A stretch of 64,000 nt of DNA from NCBI GenBank assembly GCA_018292915.2, contig JACVVK020000462.1:1-64000 (forward strand). Reading direction: 5' to 3'. Both the position numbers and the translations under genes were made by a program. This document shows, piece after piece, positions 48,050 to 60,092 of the stretch. The notes under the pieces were generated by a model. It had not been told where the DNA came from and searched no databases. It was given only the letters and a program-made list of their open reading frames with translations. Every line of letters begins with the position of its first letter. Within the stretch, counting starts at the first letter, position 1. The DNA comes from Batillaria attramentaria. Lineage: Eukaryota > Mollusca > Gastropoda > Batillariidae.

Positions 48050-48238
48050 CGGGTGGGTGGGTGGGTTGGGGGTTCTACTAACGCCCCCTTTTCCACTACG
48101 TAAGAGTGATATCAAAGACGGGGCAACGCGAGAAAAAGCCAGCGCAAATTATTGGCTACCGAAGTCGGGGTTCAGTGGAACTCACGACGCGACTGCGAGC
48201 ATTGAATGTCCAACGTTCCACCAGTTCGACTATTCGGT
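48050..48238 (-). mobile_element. tRNA-derived SINE family B, full length with small insertions
   Basis: The complete head and tail are recognisable, with several short insertions that break the A and B boxes. Confidence 0.8.
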
Positions 48239-49540
48239 AGTCAGTAATAAGCCACATGTACTACGTGGCTCGTTTGACTCCCGGGGCGCTACAAGCCTCA
48301 AACTGCTTAGACACGGTGCACTTCCAGCGTCAAGCTTCTAAGACCCGAGGCACTTTTGGCTTCAAGCTGCATTGACCGCGGGCACTTCCAGCCTCAAGCT
48401 CGCTTAGGGAGGTTCACGATCGGGGGTGCATCCCATCCCGCGTTATAGCCCCCCCCCCCCCCCCCCAAAAAAAAAAAAAAAAAAAACCAACCAAACAAAC
48501 AAACAAACCAAACAACAACAACAACAACAACAACAAACAAACAAAACAACAAACAATAAAATAAAATAAAATAAAATTTTAAAAGATTTTTTTAAATGAA
48601 GCAGACTGTAGTGGCTGAATCTTTCTCTGCTGGGTCACATCGGAGTCTCACTGAAAAGCGTGAAGAAGGAAAAATTCACAAGAAGACAGCCAGCAGTGGT
48701 ATATCTCCCGGCCTGCGAAGAAGACACAACGAGATCTGAGGTATCACTGGTCTTGTCAAACTGTCGATGGGGTGTAAAATATGATACTGGCAAAACACAA
48801 CATTTTCCATATTGTATCCCAGGATTTTTAGCAGTACGTACAAGCAGCTGATTTCCAAAAAAAATTCTCACAGCCCAACTGAGGTCTAGTCAGTGGTGAA
48901 GTCGGTCTGTCTGCAAAGATATTGTCGGCCGAGAGGCGCAGTTCTTCACCGGTGTCTTTGTAACTCAGTTAAAAGAAAGCACATGGAGATCGCGTCTAAC
49001 TCATTTCTCGCCTCTGAGAAGAAGAGGAAGAGGAAAAACAAGATGATGAAGAAGACAGAAATGTCAACAAACAAAACCAAGTTTGCCACACAACAAGCAG
49101 GAAGGCCAGCTCCGCCGCAAGGGAGAAACGTAGTATGTCGACTAGTTCCGCTGAAATGATCATTGTCGTTTAGTTTTGGTGACACGCCACGTCGCGTACA
49201 ATATCGCTGGCGACAGTGACGTGCCGGCTTGTTGCCAAGACTGGTATGCGACATACCGGGTTACGAGCGACCCGATACGCGCATTTCGACTCGATAGTTC
49301 GGGACGTATCGTGTGGCTCCAGGAGCTGGTCCCGCGTGTAGAAGTCGGGTTTAGGGAGTTTAGCCTCTAGAGTTTAGGGTTTAGAGTCTAACCTCGAACT
49401 AAACTAGCTCTAGGGTTTTTTTTTTTTAAATTAAATCAGGAAGCGGGTCCAATCCAGCAAGGTGCCCATCCCGTCAAGAAGGATTTTTGTCTTTCTTTCT
49501 ACGCTTCCTTTTTTATTTAATTTTATTTTGGGGTTTCTTT

Positions 49541-49965
49541 ATCCTGTGGCTGCAAGAACTGTTATATGGTACATTGTACGCGACGTATCCTGTGGCTGTA
49601 AGAGCTGTTATATGGCACATTGTACGCGACGTATCCTGTGGCTGCAAGGGGCTGTTATATGGCACATTGTACGCGACGTATCATGTGGCTGTAAGAGCTG
49701 TTATATGGCACATTGTACGCGACGTATCCTGTGGCTGCAAGGGGCTGTTATATGGTACATTGTACGCGACGTATCCTGTGGCTGCAAGAGCTGTTATATG
49801 GTACATTGTACGCGACGTATCCTGTGGCTGCAAGAGCTGTTATATGGTACATTGTACGCGACGTATCCTGTGGCCGCAAGAGCTGTTATATGGCACATTG
49901 TACACTACCGGACGCATCCTGCTGCAGCAGGAGCTCTTATACGATACATTGTACGCGACGTCAGT
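49541..49965 (+). repeat. 46-bp minisatellite, about 9 units
   Basis: The unit is CCTGTGGCTGCAAGAGCTG, then TTATATGGTACATTGTACGC, then GACGTAT. Starts fall at 49543, 49589, 49635, 49682, 49728, 49775, 49821, 49867 and 49918, so most are 46 or 47 bp. Open frames of up to 212 codons across it are artefacts of the unit lacking stops. Confidence 0.93.
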
Positions 49966-50689
49966 GTCCTGCCCCCCCCCCCCCCCAAAAAAAAAAAAAA
50001 AATCCACACGACATTGACCATTTCAGCTCTAATTCCAAGGCGGACTGCCGGAGGAAGGGCGAAGCAGCCAAAGGACCAAATATACTTCCGTCTGGTGTGA
50101 GGAACACAATACGACTCTGAAGACCCCATCCTCTGATACGTGTGTGCTCAATGTCCATCGCCAGAAGCTGACTTTTGTCCGCGTATTGACAGGTCTCGCG
50201 TCCGCCGCTGTTAGTCGCAAGAGATCCCTCTTGGCATGTCCTTTTCAGCGGAGTGTTTAAAGTCACCTAACAGTCTGCGGCGTCCGAAAAGGAGAGCCGG
50301 ACTTGGGTGAAGAGTGTTTGTGAAGACGGTCTGGGAAAAATAGGACAAGGGGTTAATTAAGTAATGTCCACACCCGCGAAAGGGGCGAGATAGCCTAGTG
50401 AAGAAATGTCTACATGTCGTTTTGCTGTCGACTGTGATGTTGGTGTGTGTTTTTGTAGTCCGATGCCAGTTTGGCTTGCGAGAGCTGAATTTCTGTGGGG
50501 ATCAATAAGGTGGCAAGGTAATGTAAAATGACGAGGAAACTTTCTGTATGATTAAGACAGTGGATATTTTAGTCTTAAAGCGATGTTGCTGTTGTTGACT
50601 CAATTTCTATATTGTAAAGCAAGTAATGGGAAATGTGTGGTGTCCGTGCGTGCGGAAATGGTAACTGTTTTATGGTTTGGGGAACAAGA

Positions 50690-51415
50690 TACGCGTATAC
50701 GTGGTGTACCAGTTTGGGCGATAATCTTAGGTACGCCGTAAACCAGTCTGGACGACAAAATACGCCGTGTACCAGTCTGGGCGATCGTCAAAATACGCCG
50801 TGTAACAGTTTTGGTAACAAGGTACTTCACGTCATGTACCAGTTTCGACGACATATTACGTCGTGTACCAGTTTTTACAACATGCTACGTCATTTACCAG
50901 TTTTGACATGTTACATCATGTACTGGTTTTGACGACAGTCATGTTACGTCGTGTACCAGTTTTGACGACATGGTACGTCGGGTACCAGTTTTGGCTACCT
51001 GTTACGTCATGTACCGTCGTGTGCTGCTGACTGACGTGCGTACCACATACGACCATGCTGTTTGCATATATATGTATACATCCATGTACCTTCTGACGGG
51101 GTTTCTGGAAATAAATTAGACTTGTACCAGGTTTTGCAACATTTTACGTCGTGTACCGGTTTTGGTGACAAGGTATAGCACTATACGTCGTTTACCAATT
51201 TTGTTGATATGGTGCTTCGTGTGCCAGTTTTTTTTTTTTTTTTTTGGGGGGGGGGGGAGGGGGACAAATTACGTCGTGTACCAGTTTGGTGACACGGTGC
51301 GTCGCGTATCGGTTTTGGCGACAAGGAAAAGCACTATACGCCGTGTACCAATTTTGATGACATGGTACGTCGTATACCAGTTTTGGCGACATGGTAGGTC
51401 GCGCCCAGAACTATA
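50690..51415 (+). repeat. degenerate ~31-bp minisatellite, two blocks
   Basis: Units resemble TACGTCGTGTACCAGTTTTG followed by GCGACAAGG. A first block runs from about 50690 to 51025 and a second from 51120 to 51415, the second containing a T-run/G-run at 51229-51260. Units vary in length and sequence more than those of the 46-bp array. Confidence 0.85.
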
Positions 51416-52047
51416 CGGTTGCAGTTGAAGTGTTAAAAGGTGATAGCTTCAAGGATTAATCAATTGCCAAACGATTGGTGTTAGTTTTTTTTCTGTTTCT
51501 TGTTTTCCTGCCTGGAACCTCACATTATCTGTCCCTTCTGCACCCTTCCCTTTCCGCTGTTACCATGCTCGTAGATTGCAGAATATCGTTTTCTACACGC
51601 TCTTTGTGCAGCCCTACTTTTCGTCAATGTCAAGGATACATTCAAGGCCCACTACCATCAAGCAGGGCACTCCCCGAACATCATTCACTCCCTTAATCCC
51701 GCGGCAAACAAATGTGTTTTTGGCCAAGGACTGGCCATGCTTGCAGACGACAACCCCTGAACCAATAACGATATGGGCGGGAAGTTTGCCCGATGTTAGT
51801 GCATCTTGATCGATTACTAACCAAGCATCTTTTGCCAGATTTTTACGCCACGCAAAAGAAAGCGCCGAGAAAACCGTCAACGCTTTTAGCAGAAGAGATG
51901 AACGTTGGCATGCAAACAGGAGGGTCCGTATATCCAGTAGATTTATTGGATTTGAAGACGGAAAAGCGTAATGTAGGCGTAATAAAGTAATGTTGCTGTT
52001 GGCGCTGCTGAGCTGAACAGTCCTAGGGTTATTCTCTTCGATGAGAG

Positions 52048-52309
52048 GATGTGGGTGGGTGTCAAGTTTGAGGGCTCAACGTCCTTTGCCAGCTTGTAAG
52101 GGTGAAACCAGGGATCAACTGGACTGGAGTGACAAGAGCAGCCCAGAACAGAGTGCGATGGCGAAGGGTTGTCGATGGCCTATGCTCCACTTGGAGCCAT
52201 GGGTCTTAGTAGGAGTAGTAAGGGTGAAACTGAAGACGGGACAACGAGAAAAAGACCATCACAAATATCTGACTCCAGCCGCCGGGAACCAAACTCATGA
52301 CCCGGACGT
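52048..52309 (-). mobile_element. tRNA-derived SINE family B, interrupted copy
   Basis: The tail (GTGGGTGGGTGTCAAG, AACGTCCTTTGCCAGC) and the head half (52215-52309) are separated by about 110 bp of unrelated sequence bounded by a repeated AAGGGTGAAAC. Confidence 0.65.
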
Positions 52310-52659
52310 TTTTTTTTGTTTTGTTTTTTCATGTTTTCAAGAAGATATCCAAGTAATAGTGTTGCTAGTTTTTTTGTTTTTTTTTTTCATTCAGTTTGGC
52401 GTCATATCTGCCTCAGACATCGATCACAGACCGATTCACTTTCAAATCGTCCTTTTACTTTCCAACAAAGGCGGACATAATTATAACAAAAAGTTTCCGC
52501 CAAAGTTGAACAACAAATGATAATACCGAGTATGTCGGGTTGTTGGGGGGCTGGCTGGTGTCAAACCAAGATCGGTCAGTGACCTAGCATAAGATAATTC
52601 CCACCCCCCCCCTCTCTCTGCTTGTTTTAGTTGGTTAATATCCATCGGTCAAAGACTTA

Positions 52660-53056
52660 CTGCCGGGCGCCCCTGGTCCTAATAGGGGCAGTGCCGCTGA
52701 TGCGGGTCGCGTCTTGTGCGTGCCATGGGGGACGCTTGAGGGGGCTGGTCTCAGCCTACCAGTGTCCGCAAAGCCTTGTCAAACGTAGAGTGCCTGCGCG
52801 GGGTTTGCGGTCATACGTTGCAACACACTTTGGCTGCCAGCTGCACCGCCGGCCCGGCGCTCCAGCATGGTCAGCGGCGACTTGCTCGCGTGGCGAGGAA
52901 AAAAATAGGACCGTGCTCTATTCACAGGGGTCGCGGCGGCGTCTACGGGGAGTGCCCGCTACGAGCGGATTTAACTGGCCTTGAGGGCATTTTGCCGCTG
53001 GTAGGCCTGCAAAATTGCCACGTGTGACAACCCTATAAGCCCTACCGAAAACCTTG
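52660..53056. other. GC-rich island of unknown nature
   Basis: About 400 bp with markedly higher GC than its flanks and no recognisable protein. It contains CTACCAGTGTCCGCAAAGCC and GCCGCTGGTAGGCCTGC. It could be an old retroelement fragment or the promoter of the secreted-protein gene, whose first coding exon begins 200 bp downstream. Confidence 0.4.
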
Positions 53057-53257
53057 GGGTACCCGCTTGCCACTAAACGGTAGCCGTACCATTTCTTCGC
53101 CACACTGGACAATATTCAGGACAAAATGTCCTATACTTTTTTTAACAGTCAGCCAGGACAGTTATCCTGTTATAGTTTTATAGTTCCCACGGATCTGAAA
53201 ACCCTAATAGCGTTGTCGATCCTAATTTGTGTGTGTTTCTGTTGTCTGGTGCTGCAG

Positions 53258-53330
53258 ATGCGTCTGGGGCTGTTACTGACAATGACAATGGTGTGTCACG
53301 CCGCCTCCCTCTACACAAACCGACGACTTG
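53258..53330 (+). CDS. secreted protein exon 1: signal peptide
   Basis: The ATG directly follows CTGGTGCTGCAG, a good acceptor, so a non-coding exon probably lies upstream. The exon encodes MRLGLLLTMTMVCHAAS, a clear hydrophobic leader, then LYTNRRL, and ends in phase 1 at a strong donor (CTTG/GTAAGT). Confidence 0.75.
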
Positions 53331-54587
53331 GTAAGTAACTAAAATGTTAGATTACCCCGCCCGTATACTGTTCAAAAGGTTTAGTATATGATGGTTTTGT
53401 GGTCATATCAAAACAAATAAATCCTTATTGTAACAGTCCTTGAACAGTGTCTGTTCACACGCCTTCATACTGCGCACCACCCACTCACCAATCAACCAAC
53501 TACCCAAACAAGGAAGCAAGCGAACAACAACAATCCAACGCACTGTACCAAACAAAACCACAACGCAACGCAACGCAACACAAAAACCTAAGCAACCCAA
53601 GACAAGGCAACGCAAAACGAAGCAAAGCAAAGCAAAACGACACGACAAGACACGACACGACACGACTGAAAAAAACAAAACAAAACAAAACAACTGAACG
53701 AAACAAAACAAAACATTGCAACGCAAAAGAAAACATAACAAAACGAAGGAAAACAAAACGGTAAAACAAAAACAAAACAAAACGAAGCATAACATACCAT
53801 ACCAACCATACCATACCATACCATAACATAACACAACACAACACAACATAACATAACATAACCCAAACCCGACAACAAACATACTCTAAGACGTTTCTGA
53901 CCTGACCTTCCAAAACTGTTTCGTCAGTCTCAAAGGCGGCACTATTAATATACACACCTTCGGAAGCCGTTTTTCCACAGCAAATGTAGGCCGTGGAAAC
54001 AGACCTGCCGCCATGTGTCATTCATAACACACACCTTCGCTGTAACAGTTGACACAGGGGCGAGAAAGGTGACCGAGTGCAAATACCTGTGTCATTCAAC
54101 TTAAATCTTATGTCAACAGGTGACACGTTTTTGTCCTAATAGCGAAAGGGGTTCTGCATACAATTTTGCCCCCCCGTTGCATTTTCTTTCTTTTTCTTTT
54201 TACGAGGCTTGCAAAGCTAGAAGCACGTTCGCCGCTGCATTTGTTTTTCTGTTTCTTCTTTTCGTTTTCTTTTGCAAATTTGTGAAATGTGGTGGAGGGC
54301 TCTTTCTCTCTTTTTCTCCCTCCCTACCTCTCTCTCTCTCTCTCTGCTTCTTTCTCCCTCTCTCTTTCTCTCCCTCTCTGTGCGTTGCGTTGCTTCGGGT
54401 TTTCCTCCGTTTTTTTCCATAGTAGATAGTCTCTGTAGTATTAGCAACGGCAAGTTTGCAAACTGGCGAATTTCTGTCAAACCTTTTACCGTTGATAAAT
54501 AAAGCTTCATCATCATCATCATCATCATCATCATCTCTATTTCTCTCCCTCCCCTTCTCTGTCTGTCTATGTCTCTCCTCCCCCCCC

Positions 54588-54666
<79 letters not shown>

Positions 54667-57606
54667 GAGAGAGAGAGAGAGAGAGAGGACGGGGAGGCGA
54701 GGCCGGGGGAAGAGGGGGAGGGACGAGGGGGGAGGGGGGAGGAGGGGGGGGGGGGGGGAGATATTTGCTGAAGTGACGCTTTGCAGAGGTCACATTCTTT
54801 CTCCAAAGGGAGCGTATATTTGAAGGTGTGGACAGCCAGAAACCTCTTACAAAGCAAAGCACGCCAAAACGTCTGACCGCCACACTATTCTCTGAGTTCA
54901 AAACCTGCAGTCCTGCGTTGTCTTATAGTTTGAAAGGCCGGTGCCGCGGCGTCCTGCTAGAACGTTAGATTTCTTGACATCGGTCCGAATCTCTCGAGCA
55001 TCACTGACTGCATGATCTTTAAAATGAGTTTCCCAAAGGCACTGAAAGCCACACGAGGCAATAACTCAGCAATGAATGATGAATGATGATGAATGAATAA
55101 ATAATCATCAAATTTTCGACTTCCCGCAACAAGACCATTATCAAATCAAGGCTGTCATACATATCAACAGTCCGTTCGACTGCAGAAAGGGGTCACTGTC
55201 AGATTAGTCACCACTCGTGCGTTACGAATCTGTCTTTTCCTCACTTTAAGCTTGTCGTGCGTGCCTTGGTCGAAATAATCCATATATACATAAACCCAGT
55301 CCAATTCAATAATACCTTATCGTTCCACATGCGAACAAGTTGGAAACACATATAATGAACATGTAACTTAAACCAAACCCCAACAGTCATGATCAGTTGT
55401 TTCTGTGGAGCTTCACGGGATGTGTCACGGCAGTCCGGTTTAGAAACAAATGATAATGACATACAGATAACCCAAACTAGAAACAATCGTGAATGTTCTT
55501 TTAAGCTTCAGGGTGTGTCACGGCAGTCCGGCTGAGAAACAAATGATAATGATATATGAATAAACCAAACCCAAACCAATCATGATTGTTCTGGGGCGGT
55601 CGGTGGTCTAGTGGTTAAGAGACTTGTCACCAATGCGAGAGGTCAGGGGTTCGAGTCCCATTCGGGGCAAAGAATTTTTCCTTCCCGTACGTGGCAACCG
55701 TTCATTCGGGCCGATCGTCGGGGGTTCTCTCCGGGTACTCCGGCTTCCTCCCCCTCTGCTTTGGAAATGTTTCAGGCCCACCAATAAAATTAATGCAATT
55801 CTAAATTCCGAAATTTAAATAGGCTGAGGCTGGCCCTTCGCACCACGTGATTGTAATGTGTTTATGTCCAGTGTGTGAGAGAATGCGTGTGATTCACGTG
55901 AGCGTGCGTGGTGGGTTAGTGTCGCGGCGCTTTGAGCCGATTCAGGGTAAAGCGCCTATACAATACTCATTATTATTATTATTAGTGTTGAGCTTCAGGA
56001 TGTGTCACGGGAGTCCGGCTGACTGAAAAACATATGATACATGTAATCACATACAAATAAGGGTGGGGGTGGGTGTTTGGGGGTTTAACGTCCTTTTCCA
56101 TCACATAGGGTGATATCAAAAGACGGGGCAACGATGAAAAACCCAGCACAAATATTTGGCCTCAGCCGGGATCGAACTCACGACCCGAGCATTATAAGTC
56201 CAACGCTCTACCATTCGACCACCCCGGCGACATATAAATAACCAAACCAAAGCAGTCATGATTGTTCTGTTGAGCTTCAGGATGTGTCACGACACTGCGG
56301 CAGAGAAACTTGTGACGAATGATAATGACATATGAATAAGCCAGACTAAAACGGCAATCATGATTGTTCTGTTGAGCTTCAGGATGTGTCGCAGCACTGC
56401 GGCTGAGAAACAAATAATGACATGTAAATAACCCAACCCCCCAAAAACCCAGTCATGATTGTTCTGTTTGAGCTTCAGGATGTGTCCGGCAGTTCGGCTG
56501 AGAGACAAATGGCGCTTTCTACACCAGGGTCGCCGACCTTTCATCCGAATCCGGCGCCGGGCTTTCATCTTTCGCAACGGGCGTTTACCGCGCACGCTTT
56601 CAAGTGTGTCGAGCGTCGCGGCAACATCTACCTCATCAGGTAAGGGCGGTTGGGTGGGTGGTTAGGGGGGTTAACTCTTTCACGACCATGCACCCAGCGT
56701 TTTTGCAGACCCCTTGCACTGACACCACTGCCAACCACGTAAGTTACGTAGAATCCGCGGGTGCTGACGCCTGAGGACGCTGTTACCAAGCACCCACAAC
56801 CCATGTCATGTCCTCTCTCACTGTGGCCGCTATGCCTAAGTTTTCAAATCAAATATATATATATTTTTTTCCATAAAAGTGCTTGTAATTATCTTTCAAA
56901 CCATACCAAACACGTTTAGGAAACATTCGAGGTAGATCTCTTTCAAAATTAAAAAAAAAATTGCTAAGATCGCCCGGTTGGCAAGAGTTGTGCACGCACA
57001 CAGTGCCTGGGTCACGGGGGGGGGGGGGGGGGGGGGGGGGTCAAGGTCGGAGATGAGTTAACGTCCTTTTCCACCACATAAGGGGTGATATCAAAGACGG
57101 AGCAACAAACAAAACTCCCAGCCCCCATCCAGGATTCGAACTCAGGACGCGAGCATTGACTGTCCCGGGTTCCCATCGTCAGGTAAGGTGATTTCAAAGA
57201 TGAGAGCACTGGGGAAAAGGCCTGTCCAAAAACCTTGGCCCTGACGCGAGGCTCGAACTCACAGTCTTCTGACTGAGAGTCCAGCGAAGGGCCACTTGAA
57301 CTATATTATTTGCGTCGCCTCATGTTGGCTCAGTGCCAGTCTTTGAGATGCTGCCACTGTGCAGGTGTCTTAGTGGTAGATTGTCAGACACAACCGCTCA
57401 AACTCAGAACGGTCCGGAAGCCATAAAATGTGGAGAAAAAAAAATCGGCACAGGAGTGGATGTTTGTTGCGGTGGTGGTGGTGGTGGTGGGGTGGGGGTG
57501 GGGCTGCTAGGATGCATGGTTGAGACTCTAACTTCCGGTCTGTGAAGTAAAACAAGAAACATTGTCACTGGTCGATTGAAAATGAAATGGCATCCATCTT
57601 CATAGA

Positions 57607-57685
<79 letters not shown>

Positions 57686-58893
57686 AGAAAATCCAACTAC
57701 AAACCGGGACAGGATGCGGTCGTGTGTATTGGATTCAGCTACATCGCCGATCATCCGAACGCAGAGTACAGCGCCATCCGACTCATGGGTTTGTATTGGA
57801 CAATTTCATTCTCGGCCTGTCATTTAAAAAAAAGAAAGAATTTCACTCTTCTTCTTCTTTTCTTTGGATGTCTACCGTGGGTCCGTCCAAATAGTGCGAG
57901 GGATGTAAGATACAGCAAGTGCGAGCAGTGTGCGAGGAAGAGTTAACGCCGATGACAGAAAGCGCGGAATCAGTGTTGCCCTGTCACACAGTCTCAAACC
58001 ACATGGGCCTCCATAGCATCATCATACTGTTCATTCACGCCCATCCTCATCATCATGCATACTAAAAATTGTCCCAGCTTAGTTCCCAGCCCTCTGTGGA
58101 TTCCACCCATGGCCTGGGAGGAACACCATTTGAGCTGGCGAAGAGCTGGGCCAGCCCCCCAAAAAGAAAAAAAGTAACAAAAGTACCCCTAAGGAGAGAG
58201 AGAGAGAGGGTGGGTGGGGTGGTTGATATCAAAGACGGGGCAACGAGAAAAAGGCCAGCACAAATATTTGGCCCCAGCCGGGATTCGAACTCACGACCCG
58301 AGCATTGAAAGTCCAGCGCTGTACCATTCGGCCATCCCGGCTCCCCGAGAGAGAGAGAGAGAGAGAGGTAGGTTTAGTGCTCTTTGCCTCTCTCTCTCAT
58401 CGCCTCCCCCCCACCTCTCCCCCCCCCCACCCCACCCTCCCAAACCAACAACAAACAAACAAACAAAAACCCACCCCAAACAAACACCCCCGCACCCCCC
58501 CCCAAAAAAAAAAAAAAAAAAAAAAAACAGAAACCAAACAACAACAACCACCAAAAACACACCCACAAAACAAAAACAAAAACAAACAAAAAACAAACAA
58601 ACAAACACTGCTGTCGTTCAATATAGCTAAACCTTATGCGTGAACGGCCGCCATAAATCACACCCGACTCGGCATATCTGACGGACCGTTTGGCGATAGC
58701 GTCGCAAAGTGCATGTAACCTATTTTTGACCCTGCATTATACACGACAGTGAAAACATATCGCGGGTTTAGTGCTAGAATGTACTCAGTGTCGATACAGA
58801 TAGATAGCAGAGAGGTAGTACTGAAGTTCTGGCAGGGAACCCGCCTCGAAATTGGTTGGTCACATCCCATCATAATCGGCTTAGTGGTAACTA

Positions 58894-58954
<61 letters not shown>

Positions 58955-59753
58955 AATGCAAGTGTAAAACTGACTGCTTCCAACCTGCAATAAAAGACAA
59001 AAAGAGAAACATGACAGATGTAGGAAAGTATTTTGAGAAGACAGAGAGAGAGACCCCCCCCCCCCCAAAAAAAAAAAAAAAAAACAAAAAAAAAAAACCC
59101 CAAAGCTTCAACTTTCGCAAAACCACGGCCACTGCTGAAGAGTGTGTATGCCGGCGAAGCTTCAAACGAAACCACCCACACATAATCACAAAAATGCATC
59201 TGTGAATAATACGGGGCGGTTATTCAAGCTACCGTGCTTGCAAATACATGGAAGCAAGCCATATTTCCTGCCTGTAATTGCTGTGGAAATTGCTCCCATC
59301 GCTTTGCCACGACTGACTGCGTGTTCACAGAGAAGCAGTGGTTTAGATCGCTTGTCGGCTGACACTCGTTAATGTTCAGCTTCGTGCTTGAGATTTTCCA
59401 ATGCATTGGGGAGCTGTCATAAAACGAGTAATGCGAGACCGTGGACAGTCTGGCTTTAGGCGGCTCCTGTATCCGCCCCCCCCCCCCACTGGCTCCCCCC
59501 AAACAAAAAACCCAAAACACCCCCCCCCCCCAAAAAAAAACACACCCAAAAAACAAAAACAAAAAAACAAAACAAAACAAAACAAAAAACAGAAAAACAA
59601 AAACAAAAAAACCAACAAAAACAAAAACACCAACCCCCAAACAAAACACCAAACAAACCCAAGAACTAAACAAAAACAAACATCAAACAACAACAACAAC
59701 AACAAAACGAAGCTCAAACAAAAACAAACTAACAAACAACAACAACAACAAAA

Positions 59754-59822
<69 letters not shown>

Positions 59823-60058
59823 GTCTTTAAAACTAAGAAAGATAAAGAGGTCCCTAGTCACAGACCGTCGTTTTCACCCTAAAATTACAGCACTGAGGTC
59901 ATGCCAGCCGGAACACTAGTCTGTTCCCCTACAAGGTGATCACCCTCCACCCACCCCCATCCCACTCCAAGTTCAAATGAAATCGGAATATAAATACCAT
60001 ACATACAAACCGGAACTCAAAAGAATAAGGCTGAGACCTGGTCGACTGTATTGACCTT

Positions 60059-60092
<34 letters not shown>

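Larger units (their letters stand above)
38732..53257. other. gene-poor, repeat-dense region
   Basis: I find no supported coding gene. The region holds eight or nine SINE copies, the 140-bp, 46-bp and 31-bp arrays, a foldback element, a local duplication, and C-rich or A-rich simple sequence (39721-39735, 39889-39925, 48449-48600, 49968-50002). Stretches such as 45100-46020, 48600-49480 and 51430-52030 look unique, but their short frames match nothing I know. Confidence 0.55.
55390..56510 (+). repeat. ~100-bp tandem repeat abutting exon 2 of the secreted-protein gene
   Basis: About six units share TGTTCTGTTGAGCTTCAGG, ATGTGTCACGGCAGTCCGG and GAGAAACAAATGATAATGAC. They lie near 55403, 55496, 55988, 56265, 56366 and 56461. 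Two SINEs (55591-55990 and 56061-56229) are inserted in the array. The last unit runs directly into exon 2. Confidence 0.85.

Noticed and set aside
48893..49159. Lysine-rich open frame of 88 codons
   Set aside because: The A-rich stretch explains the composition; there is no homology that I recognise and no supporting splice sites.
49462..50100. Open frame of 212 codons on the + strand with repeated VSCGCKSCYM-type phrases
   Set aside because: It arises from the 46-bp minisatellite, and parallel frames are equally open.
49541..51415. CRISPR-like array of short direct repeats
   Set aside because: Units are head-to-tail without unique spacers, the genome is eukaryotic and no cas genes are present.
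52631..52984. Open frame of 117 codons in the GC-rich island
   Set aside because: High GC alone lengthens open frames; other frames are similarly open and nothing matches a known protein.
53403..54021. Long - strand frames rich in Cys, Phe, Val and Leu, like a membrane protein
   Set aside because: They are translations of an A/C-only low-complexity tract, not biased by any codon pattern.
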